This document shows positions 9,712-21,161 of a DNA stretch of 64,000 nt, piece by piece. The notes under the pieces were generated by a model, which saw nothing but the letters and a program-made list of their open reading frames with translations, did no database searches and had not been told where the DNA came from. A program made the position numbers and the translations under genes. Numbering within the stretch: the stretch's first letter is position 1; each line of letters opens with the position of its first letter. Source of the DNA: Cladorrhinum sp. PSN259 (taxonomy: Eukaryota > Ascomycota > Sordariomycetes > Sordariales > Podosporaceae); contig MU867061.1 of assembly GCA_033725935.1 (NCBI GenBank), positions 248,001 through 312,000 of the forward strand. The letters run 5' to 3'.

Positions 9712-10624
9712 ATGAGTAATCCCGAGAGCATCGCCAACGTCTCGGGCTGGTACGGCCCCGTCGCGTACCTCTCGTGGCTGATCACCGCATACGCCGCCTC
9801 TGTCTCGTCAATCTGGCATTCCAGTTGCTCCGTCACCAGCGACGCCTCAGATGCCCTGGACCCGGACCTCCTCTTGACCCTTCTACCCGGTGCTGGCAGC
9901 CTCCGATATTATATACCGACTATTCAGGTGCCGCATCGACGCAACGGTGCCCGCTGCGGCGTTCATTCTCCTGACGAGCCAGGTTATTATAGGACCGGCA
10001 GCCAGACTATCTCGACAAAATCCGGAATTCGAATACGGCGCCCCGCAGACGCTTCGAGACTTTGTCTTGGAGCTCGTTCAGTTCATCTGCACCGGAGTCA
10101 TCTGGTCACTAAACATGGAGGAAGTGAGCATCACGCCGTTCTGTGACAGCACTACCGCGGACGCAGTCGATAGACTGTCCGCTCTCGTATCCTTGTACTC
10201 GTTCTATCACACGAAAACAGTGTTAACCCAAAGACGGCAGTATCGCCCGCGGGGCGAACGCGTCCTCGTCTTTAGCATGACGCAGGCCGTACTCTGGATC
10301 GTCCTGCTCTCGACGAATCAGTCCCTGGCGCCCCTGACCGGCTCTTCGATATGGGATTTCGACCAAGCCAGCCAACTCCTCTGCGCCATTCTGTTGCAGC
10401 TGCACTGCCGGGGCCAGGCAGTCAGGTATATCCTAGCAGGGTGCTGGCGCTTTTGCTGTAGCATTTTACGCATGTTATCAGTCGCGAGAGTTTACGCTGG
10501 TAGCTTCACTCCTTGGGCGCCGGGTACGCTTGCTTGGCTGCAGCGGCTAGCTTCCGGATATGTCTATAGAACGCAGCGCGCTTCTTCATCAGAGGGCGGA
10601 GAACATGGCTATGAGATGTCTTGA
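9712..10624 (+). pseudogene. Fungal multi-pass membrane protein gene with a one-base frameshift
   Basis: The frame from ATG 9712 encodes the start of a membrane protein (SGWYGPVAYLSWLITAYAAS, then SDASDALDPDLLLTLL). It loses sense at about 9888, where the frame shifted by one base continues the same protein as PVLAASDIIYRLFRCRIDAT and on to 10624. Removing one G from the ccCGGTG run joins the two parts exactly. A 38-nt GT-AG intron at this spot would delete the conserved helix and is too short. The second part has several hydrophobic helices (VLVFSMTQAVLWIVLL and others). The family is a common uncharacterised fungal membrane protein that begins with a WYGP motif. Either the gene is broken or the assembly has an extra base. 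Confidence 0.65.
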
Positions 10625-11956
10625 TAAATTTGAGGTTTTGCGTGTCACAAGCAACGCAGCACGACAAATTAGACTACGAGTCTTCATAACGGACCGAGAT
10701 AGATGCATGCAATAATTAGTATCCTTGGGGGGTTTGGGTGGCCGTGCAGGAAATGGGACTCACCGTGAGTTGAGTCCGAAATATCGCCGAGTCACTTGCC
10801 TTGACGGGTTTCCATGAGTGTCCAATTGGACTCGGAAGGCCAGTTCCAGGGCATTCAATGCCTCTGTATGGCTTCTAAGCGATTCGTTTACCTGCAGCCA
10901 ATGATGATAAAGTCCGAGAAGCATAGTTTGAAAGGTTGATTGGCCGTGATGAGAATTGATTAGTGATGAAAAGCGAAGAGCTTACACGAATGCGATATAT
11001 CTTGGTTCTGATGGTGGTTGTTGTTGCGGGCTCTTGACTTTTTGACGATGTTACACGGAATATCTGTTGATGCATCCAAGATGCGATTAGCGAAAGCAAA
11101 GCGATGACGATTGGTTTACTTGCGCATTGAGCTAATGCACACACGGTCTTTTTGTTGTGAATGCCGTCATTATTTGATCGGTTAGTTGGTTGATTGGTTA
11201 ACTTTCTGCCATGTGTGGACGCGGCGTAAACATCGGGGTGATGGCCTCGATTGTGGTCAATGAGATTGTCGAGATCGCAGTGTTTGTTGGGGGGTCGTAA
11301 ACAATCGAGATGCAGCTAGAAACAAAAAAAGACAGATGCGTCAAATGCAGGTGAGATTTTAAAAACGACGCGAATCGCTGATGCAGCTTCGGGGTGGAGC
11401 TAGGGCTGTTAAACCGACGCCAGAGTGAGCCTGGGACTTTCAAAGAATGCCTTGCACATGCGAGCTTCGACGGCGAGGAATGGAAACGGGTGGCCAATCA
11501 GACGTCGGCAGAATGTTTGTGCCTCCCTGCCACATCCAGCGGCCACAATGGCCCACGGAATCGAGCCGGCGGATCGTTGTTTCCACGATTTATCTCCGTT
11601 TTTGTGCTCCCTCGGCTTTGATCGAGGGGCGCAGGTACCCGTTGAGACCTTATTTGAGTCTTGGGGCCACGGGGGCCTGACCCGAGCAGGGCTGAACTGC
11701 CACGACCAGGCGGCACGTCAAACTTTAATCACCAACAGCCGACAGGGATCTGTGGAGAAGAAGAAACATTTTGATGAACCGGTTCATGTTGCGTATTGAA
11801 ATCTAAATCTGAAGAATAATAGTATGAAATCTAAAATGAAGGTCGTGAATGCTGTGAAGCTCTGTGCCGGGGGCACTCTAAGATAATATTCCTAATCCAG
11901 TCCAATTCCTCCCTTGCCCAGAATCCCTTGATTTTCGCCATGGTGGTGGCATCATT
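10625..11956. other. Intergenic, no gene seen
   Basis: Frames here overlap on several strands and none shows a recognisable protein. No repeat was noticed. It may hold 5' regions of flanking genes. Confidence 0.4.
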
Positions 11957-12208
11957 TTAACGACTGGTTGTCTGTTGTGGTATATTGTTAGCAATTGTTT
12001 CTCAAGTGGAGATGGTTGATAGAACACTCACACTTCCGGAAGAACCGCCCGTGTTGCTTGAAGATCCCGACGAGCCGCTTGAGCCAGAGCTGGATCCGTA
12101 GGGAGTGAAAACCACGTCCGGTTTCAGAATGCTGAGCGCAGATCCATGCTTGAGAAGATCATCCCACTTGGAGCTGTCGGAAGAGCTGCCGCTGTTGTTG
12201 CCAGACAT
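11957..12208 (-). CDS. Small Ser/Gly-rich protein (63 aa, two exons)
   Basis: Minus strand: exon 1 is 12208-12032 and exon 2 is 11971-11957. They are joined over a 60-nt intron (GTGAGT donor, ACAACAG acceptor) in phase 0. The product starts MSGNNSGSSSDSSKWDDLLK, continues HGSALSILKPDVVFTPYGSSS and ends in Ser/Gly repeats plus TTSR. The WDDLLKHGSALSxLKPxVVFTPYG core flanked by Ser repeats looks like a small conserved fungal protein of unknown role rather than random low complexity. A longer reading from 12379 adds a Gln-rich leader and is less likely. There is no signal peptide or membrane segment. Confidence 0.55.
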
Positions 12209-15200
12209 TTTGGATAAGATTTGGTTGTTGTTTGTGCTGGATTGGCAAACTGAAGTCTTGGAGACGAGGAGATGAGTGAGGAATTGCAGATAATAGTCTT
12301 GATGACGATGCTGTTGAGGCTGCTGCTGTTGATCGAACATGATGGTGTTGTAGTCCAGGAAATCAGACTTATATATCAAAAGATTGAACAGAATGCAAGA
12401 AAAATCTCAGTGAAGAAGCACAAAGCTGCCTACTCGCCAGTGCGACGAAGCTAACAGAGCTTCAAAGTCCTAAAGGGCTGCCTGATCCATCCCTATGGAG
12501 CCCATCCTCAATTTCTCTCAAGGTACTTTCCACTCATTCCCATAATTCAGAGAGTGAATCTGGATTCACGAAGGGTGCTCCTTTGATTGGTTCCAGCACA
12601 GCTCGATCCTCCCTTGAGCGGCGCGGTCGACAACCGCTCTCCTGGGTCTAGAGTCCGAGACCCAATTCCGAGGCCTCACGTGCCATTCGCATTTGCTATT
12701 TGCATCTTGTGAATGTGTGGCTGACGTGCTGTGTGAATCCGTTACTACTTGGCCCGAGCCCAGCGCCATCCCAAAAAGCCTGGCTTCTCATGCTTTTGGA
12801 GTTGCATTCTCCTTCCACCTTTGTTTGGTTAGTTGACTCAAAGCCAAACATTGCTAAGCGGATTCCTTCCATGACTCCTGCAAAGCCCTCAAAAGTGGTT
12901 AAGGGGAAGTGCATATGAGAAAGTGTGATGTGAGTACATGTAAAGAAAACCTGGAAGGACTCGGAGTGGCGGCAACACAAGGCATTTTTGTTGACTGTGA
13001 CATCATTCAACTGGAAATCTTTTGAACTCAGTCTGAGAGCTCTCTGGGGTGCAGCATTCCTTTCCGAAACTCTATTAATCCTCTTCTCAGGAATGCTGGT
13101 GCCTTGCAGGTGAACGCCGTTGTGAAGCATCGCGCCGCCAATTTCGGAGACGTGCCTCATCCCAACCCAGGCTTCTGTGACACGATTGTGATGATTAAAT
13201 TTCACATTGCGCTTCCACGGAGAGTTTATTCTTCAGTTTATGAATGGAACCGGCCGCAGTCAGTGGCTCAAGGACGAAAGAGCAGCGCTCAAATTGGCAG
13301 GATATCGGTGTTACAGGCACCATCTCGCTTTGTGTCACATCTCTTTTAGGTCACGGTGATAATCTACAATGGTTGCTCGTCGAATGCTGCATCGAACACT
13401 TCCCGGAAGAGGAATCCGGTGATTCATACGGCAAATCCTTCCCGACTACATCCCCATTCACCGGGTCTTCAAACCGGTCCCGAGCATAACCAGCTCTCCA
13501 CAGATGGATTTGAGACCAAGACGGGAAGGAGCTACCGAGGCAGAACACCTCTGAACTGCCCAATTAGACAATACTGAGGCCCACTGAGGAGGTCCACACC
13601 ATTGGCTATTCGCAGTAATGTTCTGTAAAGTTCCAGACGACACCCAGCATTCTGGCTCTTCCGCATGTCCGATCCTCTCTGACCCAAGTCATTGTTTGGC
13701 TCGTCGATGCTGCCACACTACCCGCATCCCCCTACCTGCGCCAGCACAATGCATGGTTATACGGGGTGAGACTCATTCGGGCATACGGCTGATGGAAGGA
13801 TTGGATGGTACTTGGTAATTCGTCCCAGCTTCCGGTCTCTTGATGGGTCTTTCTTAGTTGCGCTTCACCTTGTCCGGGCAGTCACCGTGGTCCACCGGAC
13901 ACACCTTGATGGCCACATTCCACCACTGGAAGCGAACTCAGTTGCGCGTAGGTGAGGCACACTTGTCCAAGATGTTTGCTCGAATTTCGCCGAATCTTCC
14001 GTTTGGAACATCAAGTTCGGGGGAGACGGTATTTTCTCTCACTCTTTCTGGCAGCAAACGAAGCCATTGAAAGCCAAGGCCGTACGAAGTCTTCATTGCC
14101 TGTCTGGATTGAGACTCAATCGTCGATCGTGATGCAAAATCTGGGGGCCGTTTTGAACTTGATGACTCCATTCGTGAACCCGTAATCCCCATTCATAACT
14201 TCATGAGTCCTAGAAATTGGAAAGACCGAAGCCCCTGAGTTTTCGCACCTCGGCGTCATCGTCATGCTACACACAACCTTGCAGCCTACCCCCAATCGCG
14301 GACGCCGATGTGTCACAGAAAGTTGACGAGTTCCTTGCCATGTTTGTAGTCAATAAGACCGATCTCACTTTCTTGCAGGCGATGTATATCTATGTATAGG
14401 TTACTTGTAAGACACAATTGGGGTTCGTTGTACACAAACTCGAAAAGGGCAAAGGCGGCCCAGAGCTGGTTTAGATTCAATGTTCAGGCCATGGCAACAA
14501 AGGGTGCAAATGGCTACGGAAGAAGACGGTGAGTGCATGTACTAGCTGTAAAACATTGAGCGTCAAGTGCGAACTTGGCCACAACTGGAGGAGTACCCAA
14601 CGTCGATGCGTTCCGAGCTGTAAGCCGACATAATTTTAATTCGTCACACCAGATTTTTATTTTAATATCAAAGGCATTGCATGACAGCTGCTGATTAAAA
14701 GGGGCAAGAAAATTGACCAGGAGAAAAAAGAAAAACGAATGGAACTCGCGATCGTCGAATTTAATTGCGCGGCACGGGAGATTCAAAGTAGTCGCTGAAT
14801 TAGAGGTCAACTCGCCGAAATAGACAGTCCAGGTAATGCATAGAAGGCTGACGTGCGACTGGGAGGTTGCCACCAAACGTCGACAGCAAGGAAAGCCGAA
14901 TACCGCTGCCACATCCGAGTCACGGGTTAAGAGGTAACTCCAAAACAAAACGGTCGATACTGGTATCATTTTCAAACAAGTAACTTTAAAACGTCATCAG
15001 TCATTAATCTCCTACAGCGTACAATGCTCGGTAGTGTATGCGTCTCACTTAATTCCTTCCCCCCAACCCCCACCCCACCCTCCTTTCGAATACAGAAACG
15101 AGGGAAGAGAGAGGGCAGCGGAATATCCGATCATGCCCTATATGTCCTGGGCACCACCAATCCATCCAAAAAAAGAAAGGACCCGTGAAAAGGAAATCAT

Positions 15201-15301
15201 AAGGCTACGACATGAGAACCCAAACACAAAAAACAAAAACAAAGGAAATGACGCTTAGACAAAATAATAACGCAAATGGCAAACAGAGGCTAAACCGGAC
15301 C
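12209..15301. other. 3.1-kb gene-poor stretch
   Basis: Many short frames occur on both strands (the longest is 169 codons, at 12696-13205 minus). None has a recognisable motif, consistent codon bias or splice support. No repeat array was noticed. It could contain a decayed gene or noncoding RNA that I cannot see. Confidence 0.4.
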
Positions 15302-16208
15302 TCATGGTTTCTTTCGTGCTCCCTTGGCATGAAACCGCCGCTCGTGGCGCTTGAGATGGTCTTTCCGAGCAAAGGTTTTGCCGCATTCCAAGCAAGGGAA
15401 ACGGGTAGTCGAAAACCCGAACTCGTGCGCGCGTTCGCGATGCTTGGCGGCGACGTGTCTCCCCAAGCCCAATATATAATCAAAGCCTTCGTTGCAGATG
15501 GGGCACTTCTCCGGTTTCTCCTGTTTGCGTCGTTCGCGCCTGGGTACCATTTGTGTTAGGATGATAGTGAGAACATGCCCATATGAAAAAGAAACAATGG
15601 CAGCCTTACGCTGAGATAGCCAAGCGTGGGCCTAGTTTCCCGGAAGCACGAGGATGACTGGGACTTCCATTCGGTGATAGTCCCTGGATATTCGGACCGC
15701 AGCCAATTGTAATGGTCGCATTATCCAAGGAGGGTTCTGTCTGTTGACTGATCTGGTTCCCAAGCATCGGCATCTGCAGCTCACCGGGTCCGGCGGCCGA
15801 CGGCGTCCATGGGGTGAGGGATTCAGCGGGAGACAACCATGCGGAAGATGATAATGTCGAGGGACTCTCAAGGTTGATCCCAGGGTTCCATGATAAAGAT
15901 GTGAATGTTGTGTTCGTTGGGCTGTTCAGAGTCATGATATCGATGTTTTGGAAGTGTGCGTTTTGATCAATCTGAGGCCAGGTATCTAAATCTGCCAGGA
16001 AGTCCATCCTAGAAATTTCATAGAAGACAATTTCAGCGGCTGGAAATGTTGAATCCTGCGCTAATTCTGCTAGGTCCAGCAAGGGAACATCTTCGGAAGG
16101 ATTAACACCATCGAATATGGCGAGACTATTGGCGAGATGATGGTATAAATCTTGATCATCCCAGTGAGGCCCCCCAGAAGGGTTGAAGTCATGGTTGTAC
16201 CCCTCCAT
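15302..16208 (-). CDS. C2H2 zinc-finger transcription factor (278 aa)
   Basis: Exon 1 (16208-15610) and exon 2 (15539-15302) join over a 70-nt intron with GTAAGG donor, CTAAC branch site and CCCAG acceptor; the phase fits. The first 200 residues are acidic and Ser/Thr/Pro/Asn-rich, as in an activation region. The end carries two C2H2 fingers (both CX2CX12HX4H) that start CPICNEGF and CLECGKTFARKDHLKRH, followed by a basic tail (KGARKKP). This is a nuclear DNA-binding protein with a C-terminal finger pair. Its targets are unknown. A near-perfect hairpin lies about 230-310 nt upstream of its start (16435-16514). Confidence 0.82.
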
Positions 16209-16434
16209 CCTATCGTTTGGACTCCGGGCTTGCGGTTGTTGTTATCTGATGCAAAAGCTGCGGTGGTTAGTTGTGGCGTTGCTTTTCGAGTCGAGTTGAG
16301 AGTCAAAATTGCTTTTTGGGCGGCAGCTGATTTGGCTGTCGAGGCGTGGACCTTTTTTGTGGACGTTATCCGGGTCCACCAGTCTGAATAATTACCTTGT
16401 GATTAAAGAATCGAGCGAATATCTCTGGTAGCCA

Positions 16435-16514
16435 TGTATATAAGACGTAAAACGAACTTTTTACCCGTCGTTTTTTGCGACGCGTAGAAAATGGCGTTTT
16501 ACGTCTTATATACA
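16435..16514. repeat. 80-nt near-perfect inverted repeat (hairpin or MITE-like)
   Basis: The outer arms 16435-16454 and 16495-16514 are perfect 20-bp inverted repeats (TGTATATAAGACGTAAAACG and its complement). The inner part keeps pairing with few mismatches (TTTTTACCCGTCG against CGACGCGTAGAAAA) around a T-rich loop, so almost the whole 80 nt folds back. It lies in the upstream region of the C2H2 gene. It could be a tiny foldback/MITE element with TA-rich ends, a structured leader, or a cruciform-type regulatory site. Confidence 0.7.
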
Positions 16515-17132
16515 CCAACTGACTACTAAGGGATAACAGAAAGAGCCTGAGGCGGCCACCGAAGCTGGGTGTTTGCAACTAGCTACCAGATGTATTCGCT
16601 CGGTTCCTATTTGTAGGTCAGTCCTGCCTACCCTATTCTTGAGACTCTGAGAGAGGAGAACAAACTTGAACCACGAAACCTAAAAGCAGGTTATCCAACG
16701 CCATTTCCCCGCCGACTCCATCATCAAAAGTAGTATCTGAGGACACTGATCACAGATCCGGGTGTCTCCATATAGCAAGCTACAACACAGGTCCCTTGAG
16801 TCTCGCTGCGCAGACATTCGCAAAATGTTCAGAATGTGCGCGCAACAATCGTGGGAACATGGATGTATCTTGATGGCAGACATCAAAAGGTGACGGAAGA
16901 AAGTGAACTATCCAGTGTAAGATGATTGAGGTTTTGATGAAGGAGACACTGAGAATTGTTAGCGCGTGCGTGGGGGCAAGATCAATCAAAATAACCCACA
17001 AATGAGCAGTAGAGGGAAAGCAGATTCTGGGAAGCGAGCCCGAAAGGAAGGTGGAGGGTTGAAAGCAAGGAGGTGGAGGTTTGAAGGCCCACCGTTGGTA
17101 AAACAAAAAACAAAAAGAGTGGACAGAAGAGT
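16515..17132. other. Intergenic, no gene seen
   Basis: No supported coding sequence. Several overlapping short frames are present. Confidence 0.35.
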
Positions 17133-17210
17133 CTGGCCGGCCGCAATGTCCATGCAAGCTCCAGTGAAGCAAACAAGCACGTATCGGTCAATTGCACTGC
17201 GGCCGGCCAG
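17133..17210. repeat. 13-bp GC-rich inverted repeat
   Basis: CTGGCCGGCCGCA (17133-17145) is repeated as its exact complement at 17198-17210, with 52 nt between. Each arm contains the self-complementary GGCCGGCC. It is a possible binding site pair or small foldback. No gene lies across it with confidence. Confidence 0.45.
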
Positions 17211-18341
17211 TCTCCTCCAAAAGAGGTGAGTTTGTTGTTGGTGAAGTATTGATGATGGAACAAAAGAGAAAATTCGTTTCAAAAGAGAAAGGCAGGTGGT
17301 CATGGATTTAAAGGCAAGTGCAACACTCGTACGACCCCTCACCATTACGCGTGGGTAACTTTTGCGACCACCCAAATCGTGTTAAAATCCAAGTAACTGT
17401 AAGTAACTGCAAAGCTGAGCAACGATTGGACCATTGTTGGGGGCATACAGAAGAAAACGCAAGGTTTGGCTTTCTGCCACTTCTGTGGTCTCCACCTTGG
17501 TGCATCGAGTGGTGTCATTGGACGCCTCGATGGTATTCTTTGGTCAGAAATTCACCGATGTGTTCCGGGGGCATACATCAAAAGAAACTAACAGGACACT
17601 TGCCGCACTTGACAAAGTTGATGACTTGCTGGTGGACAAAAGAGGAAATAAGCTGCTGTCAGAAGATGACTAGCCCATAAAGATTCTGAGGAATCCCAGC
17701 CGAGTCAAGAGTCCTGTTCGCAACGATTTACGTCTCTCAAAAACAACTGATTGTTTCTCCTGCCGAGTACAAATATAGTGATACCGGGACCCTAAATGCC
17801 CTTAACAATCTATGGTGTTCCCTGAGCATTCTGCGTTCAGACCAAATAACTTTCCATCCATGTGTGTATAGCCAGCTCGGTTGCTTGGCAATCCCACGAC
17901 GGGACAGACCATTGCAAAGTATAATGTTGCCAGCAAGTAAGGATTTTGAGAACCACAAATTAATTAGCTGCATACCAAACAAGAACTTAGCATCCTGGTG
18001 TCAACATGAGAAAAGGAGCGCAAATGTTGAAATTCATCGTGACATCGCCCAATGCCAAGATTTAAGCTTGTTCGGTAACTCGTCTTCTGTGACCCCATTA
18101 CCCCATATTCCAGGCAGAAGTTGACCGAATCTAACCGCCTTTGACAATGCAATTTTGCATAATCAAGCAATCCTAGTGCTGTGATGGTGTATTTATTATC
18201 AGTCCTTGTCCCTCTTTTCGTCCACTCTAATTACTTACCTTGATCAATCACCTTCATTCGTCATTCTTTTGCTGATTCCAACTTGAAGGTTTCAAACCAT
18301 CAACCACACTCATTTTTTTAAAAAGAAAAATAACAAGAAAA
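17211..18341. other. Intergenic and promoter of the first GPI-protein gene
   Basis: No convincing gene. A 79-codon frame at 17434-17673 looks mildly coding but lacks an ATG or any motif. The last 150 nt are CT/AT-rich leader sequence before 18342. Confidence 0.35.
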
Positions 18342-19127
18342 ATGCATTTCTCAACTCTCCTTTCTGCCTCCCTTTCACTGGGCCTGGCCATCGCCGCGGA
18401 CCCCACAACCGCATCAAAACCCAACATCACGCCAGCTCCCTCTGAGGACCTGGACCTCCAACACCACCAGCTAGTCGATCACTCTACCGTATCCGGTGAG
18501 GACACCAGGCTTCCAACGCTCACCGACCCGCGGCCCTCGAGAACCTCAGTCACAACCTCGACTCAATTGACCTCAAAGTGCGAATCCGCCTACACGTCAA
18601 TGATGCAATCCATTCCAAGCCCTACCTTCCACGACGAAGTGGTCTCCTGGTTCGTAAAAGCCGACGAAACAAAGACCTGGCCTGAGGTCACGGCAAGCCC
18701 CGAAAGCGATGAATTTATCAAGAGCGCGTGCGACTTCATGTATCGCGTCCTGACCGAGACTCCGGCGGCCACCGAGTCGGTTGCGTCCCTGTGGCGCAGC
18801 GACATGTCTGGATATTTCAACTGGGCGAAGAGCATCGCGCCTGAGGCTACCAAAGTGGCCAAGGTGTGCCTTACGGAGGAGTCGTACACCCAGGGCGCGA
18901 TGGACGCGCTGCTGGCGGTTGTTACGGATGCGGAGGGTTGTGTGGCTGCTTACAAGGTTAAAAAGTCGGGTATTGCTGTATTTGATGCGCTCGAGGCCAA
19001 GGCTACGCAAAGCGCCGCTGGAGGCAAGAAGGGTGATGATGATAAGACCACCAGCGGTGGGGTGAAGATTGGAGGGATGGGGCTGGCTTTTGTTGTCGCT
19101 GGTGTTGCGGTCATGATGGGCATGTAA
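18342..19127 (+). CDS. Secreted, probably GPI-anchored four-Cys protein, copy 1 (261 aa)
   Basis: The protein has a signal peptide (MHFSTLLSASLSLGLAIAA, cut near residue 19) and a Thr/Ser/Pro-rich spacer. A helical domain with four cysteines follows (in KCESAY, SACDFM, KVCLTE and EGCVAAY), then a Gly/Lys/Asp-rich linker and a C-terminal hydrophobic tail with small residues before it, as in GPI-anchored fungal surface proteins. The gene has no intron. The neighbour at 19714-20505 has the same architecture and cysteine order at low identity, so the two are a diverged tandem pair. Proteins of this layout are often expressed in infection structures or on the cell wall; here that is inference only. 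Confidence 0.78.
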   Translation: MHFSTLLSASLSLGLAIAADPTTASKPNITPAPSEDLDLQHHQLVDHSTVSGEDTRLPTLTDPRPSRTSVTTSTQLTSKCESAYTSMMQSIPSPTFHDEVVSWFVKADETKTWPEVTASPESDEFIKSACDFMYRVLTETPAATESVASLWRSDMSGYFNWAKSIAPEATKVAKVCLTEESYTQGAMDALLAVVTDAEGCVAAYKVKKSGIAVFDALEAKATQSAAGGKKGDDDKTTSGGVKIGGMGLAFVVAGVAVMMGM

Positions 19128-19713
19128 TAATGCGGAGAGAAATAAATAACCAGACCCTTCAAATTTTTTCTCAATACTTGGGTCGTGGTATGCTTGAAGC
19201 TTGTCGTATATAGTAAGCTCGGCCCAATGCATACGTGGAGAGGATGCCAAGCGGATCAATCACAAAGTAATACAATTACACTGCCGCAGTCTTACGTATG
19301 CGTCTTCTGTCAGCCATTCTATCAGAAACAGATTGGCGGGATCTTCTTGGTCGCTGCGACATAAGGTTTAAGGTTTTACGTCTTGCAAAGACCTTTTTCG
19401 GACGGCACAGCATCCAAAATGTTCACTCATTGGGTTATCTCAGAAAATTTTGTTTGGGACCCTTACGTGTGCAAGAGGCTCATGATTCGATATAAAAAGT
19501 CGAAATCAACCCGAATGTAACATTGCAGGACTCGGAACTTGTGCGACTTGGGCAGGCAGCTGGGGGACCCGCCCGGCCCGGCCCTTTTGTTCTCGTCAAG
19601 GCTTTCCACTTGCCACATATTTAACTAACTCCAGTCGTCTCTTCAATAACTGCCCTTGTAGTTTCATTCTCTATCCTGGACCAACCTAAACCACCATAGG
19701 TACCCCCCAAAAA
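19128..19713. other. Intergenic between the two GPI-protein genes
   Basis: No gene seen. GC-rich sequence near 19560-19590 is followed by a CT-rich leader just before 19714. Confidence 0.4.
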
Positions 19714-20505
19714 ATGCATCACCACACACCTTTTTACCTCGCCCTCTTCTGGGGTGCCGCCATCCCCCTAACCCACGCGCTCGCCAACCGTGCTGCACAG
19801 GCCCCCGAGCCGCCCCTCATCACACCGGCCCCTCTCCCCCCTCTTCAAGCCCGCGATGATCACGGCATAGTAGGCTGGATCTCCGACCTCAAAAGCGACA
19901 TCTTCGGCGGCTCCTTTAGTCTCAAAACGCAATGCGCAAGCAGCATCTGGTCGTACCTGTCCGACCACCCGGAACCCAGATCAAACTCGGCGCTGGAAGA
20001 CTTCTTGTTCACCAGACACGCGTCAACGTTCTTGCACATTCCCGACATCGGTTCGAAGCCCACCGATCTGTGCAGGTATAACGGCGCGGATATTCTTGCT
20101 ACTACCGAAGCGAGTTCAGTCTCGGTCCCGGCGACACTTACTTCGGCATTGTCTAGCTACAGATCTGCCGTCTCGGGGTGGATATCGACCGCCGCGCCGA
20201 CCATGTCGTCCATCGCTACGCGGTGTTACAGTGTGCATTCTGACACGGTTGGTGCGGGCCAGGCGCTGGCGCTCGTGGCTACCAATTTCGACTCTTGCGT
20301 GACGGCGTTGGAGATTCTGTCTGGTGATAGAAGCTTTGGGGGTCCGACGGGGACTGCCAATGGTGGTGGGAATGCAGGAGGTTCGGGTGCGCAGGGTACG
20401 ACTACTAGGTCTGGGAATGGTGTTGCGGCGAGACCGACTGGGGTTGTGCTGGGTGCTGTTGCTGCTGCTGCTGCTGGGGTTGCGATTATGGGGGCTGCGG
20501 TGTAA
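19714..20505 (+). CDS. Secreted, probably GPI-anchored four-Cys protein, copy 2 (263 aa)
   Basis: The N-terminal hydrophobic segment (FYLALFWGAAIPLTHALA) reads as a signal peptide. The core contains four cysteines (TQCASS, DLCRYN, TRCYSV, DSCVTAL) spaced like those of the gene at 18342. A Gly/Thr/Asn-rich linker leads to a hydrophobic Ala/Val tail (GVVLGAVAAAAAGVAIMG) suited to GPI attachment. It is intronless, on the same strand and 587 nt from its paralogue. The exact role is unknown; cell-wall or surface location is inferred from the ends. Confidence 0.78.
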   Translation: MHHHTPFYLALFWGAAIPLTHALANRAAQAPEPPLITPAPLPPLQARDDHGIVGWISDLKSDIFGGSFSLKTQCASSIWSYLSDHPEPRSNSALEDFLFTRHASTFLHIPDIGSKPTDLCRYNGADILATTEASSVSVPATLTSALSSYRSAVSGWISTAAPTMSSIATRCYSVHSDTVGAGQALALVATNFDSCVTALEILSGDRSFGGPTGTANGGGNAGGSGAQGTTTRSGNGVAARPTGVVLGAVAAAAAGVAIMGAAV

Positions 20506-21161
20506 GAAGTTGGAGAGGAACTTTTGGTGTGGATGATTTGGGGGAAAGACAAGAGCGTGTGTGGTTGGGCGCTTAACTGTACATGTTGTGTAAAACAATT
20601 GAACATCCCGTAATTACGGGCATTGCATTTTCTGTCAAGGTTGGATCGCCATCAAATGCTGCTCTACACCAGTAGGCAAGACACTGCCTTCTCTAACCTG
20701 CTGGCCATGCAGATCCGGGCGGCGGTCTATGACGTCCTGCCGCCGGCGTACTGGGAGACTGCTGACCTCGACGGGATGTTTAACCCTGCTTGTTGTGACA
20801 GCTGCCCAGCCTATCCTGTTAATCCTTTTTATGTCTTGGTCTCTGGTTCTGCACTTGGGATGGACATGAGGGGAACTGTCGTATAAAGCCAAAGAATACC
20901 CCCCGTAGTTTTAGATCTCATTCACTATATCTGGAAGGATCCCGTATCCCGACAACATCGTTATATACCAAGTCGTACCGACGTGAAACAAAGTTCATGT
21001 AGGGCATAATCTTGGCCATAATGACTACCCCCGGGGCCAGTTCCAGTTGAAAGGCCTTCACCGTCTGATGCACAGAATCATCTAGTCGCTATGAATGCCT
21101 TACGACAAACCCCCACCCCCCTGGCTGGAGCGCCTGTGGTGTACTGATTGCGCTCGACAGG
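20506..21161. other. Intergenic, possible decayed fragment
   Basis: A frame at 20623-20886 holds QIRAAVYDVLPPAYWETA, a phrase like those in fungal secreted helical proteins. It has no signal peptide and stops soon after, so it may be a decayed copy or chance. Nothing else was seen. Confidence 0.3.

Noticed and set aside
9890..9927. 38-nt GT-AG intron to explain the membrane-protein frame change
   Set aside because: Too short, and it would remove conserved helix residues that are readable in the shifted frame.
12696..13205. 169-codon minus-strand frame
   Set aside because: No recognisable family, no splice or leader support, and unlike neighbours in composition.
20623..20886. Third GPI/secreted protein copy
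   Set aside because: Only a short phrase is suggestive, there is no signal peptide and no Cys pattern of the pair.
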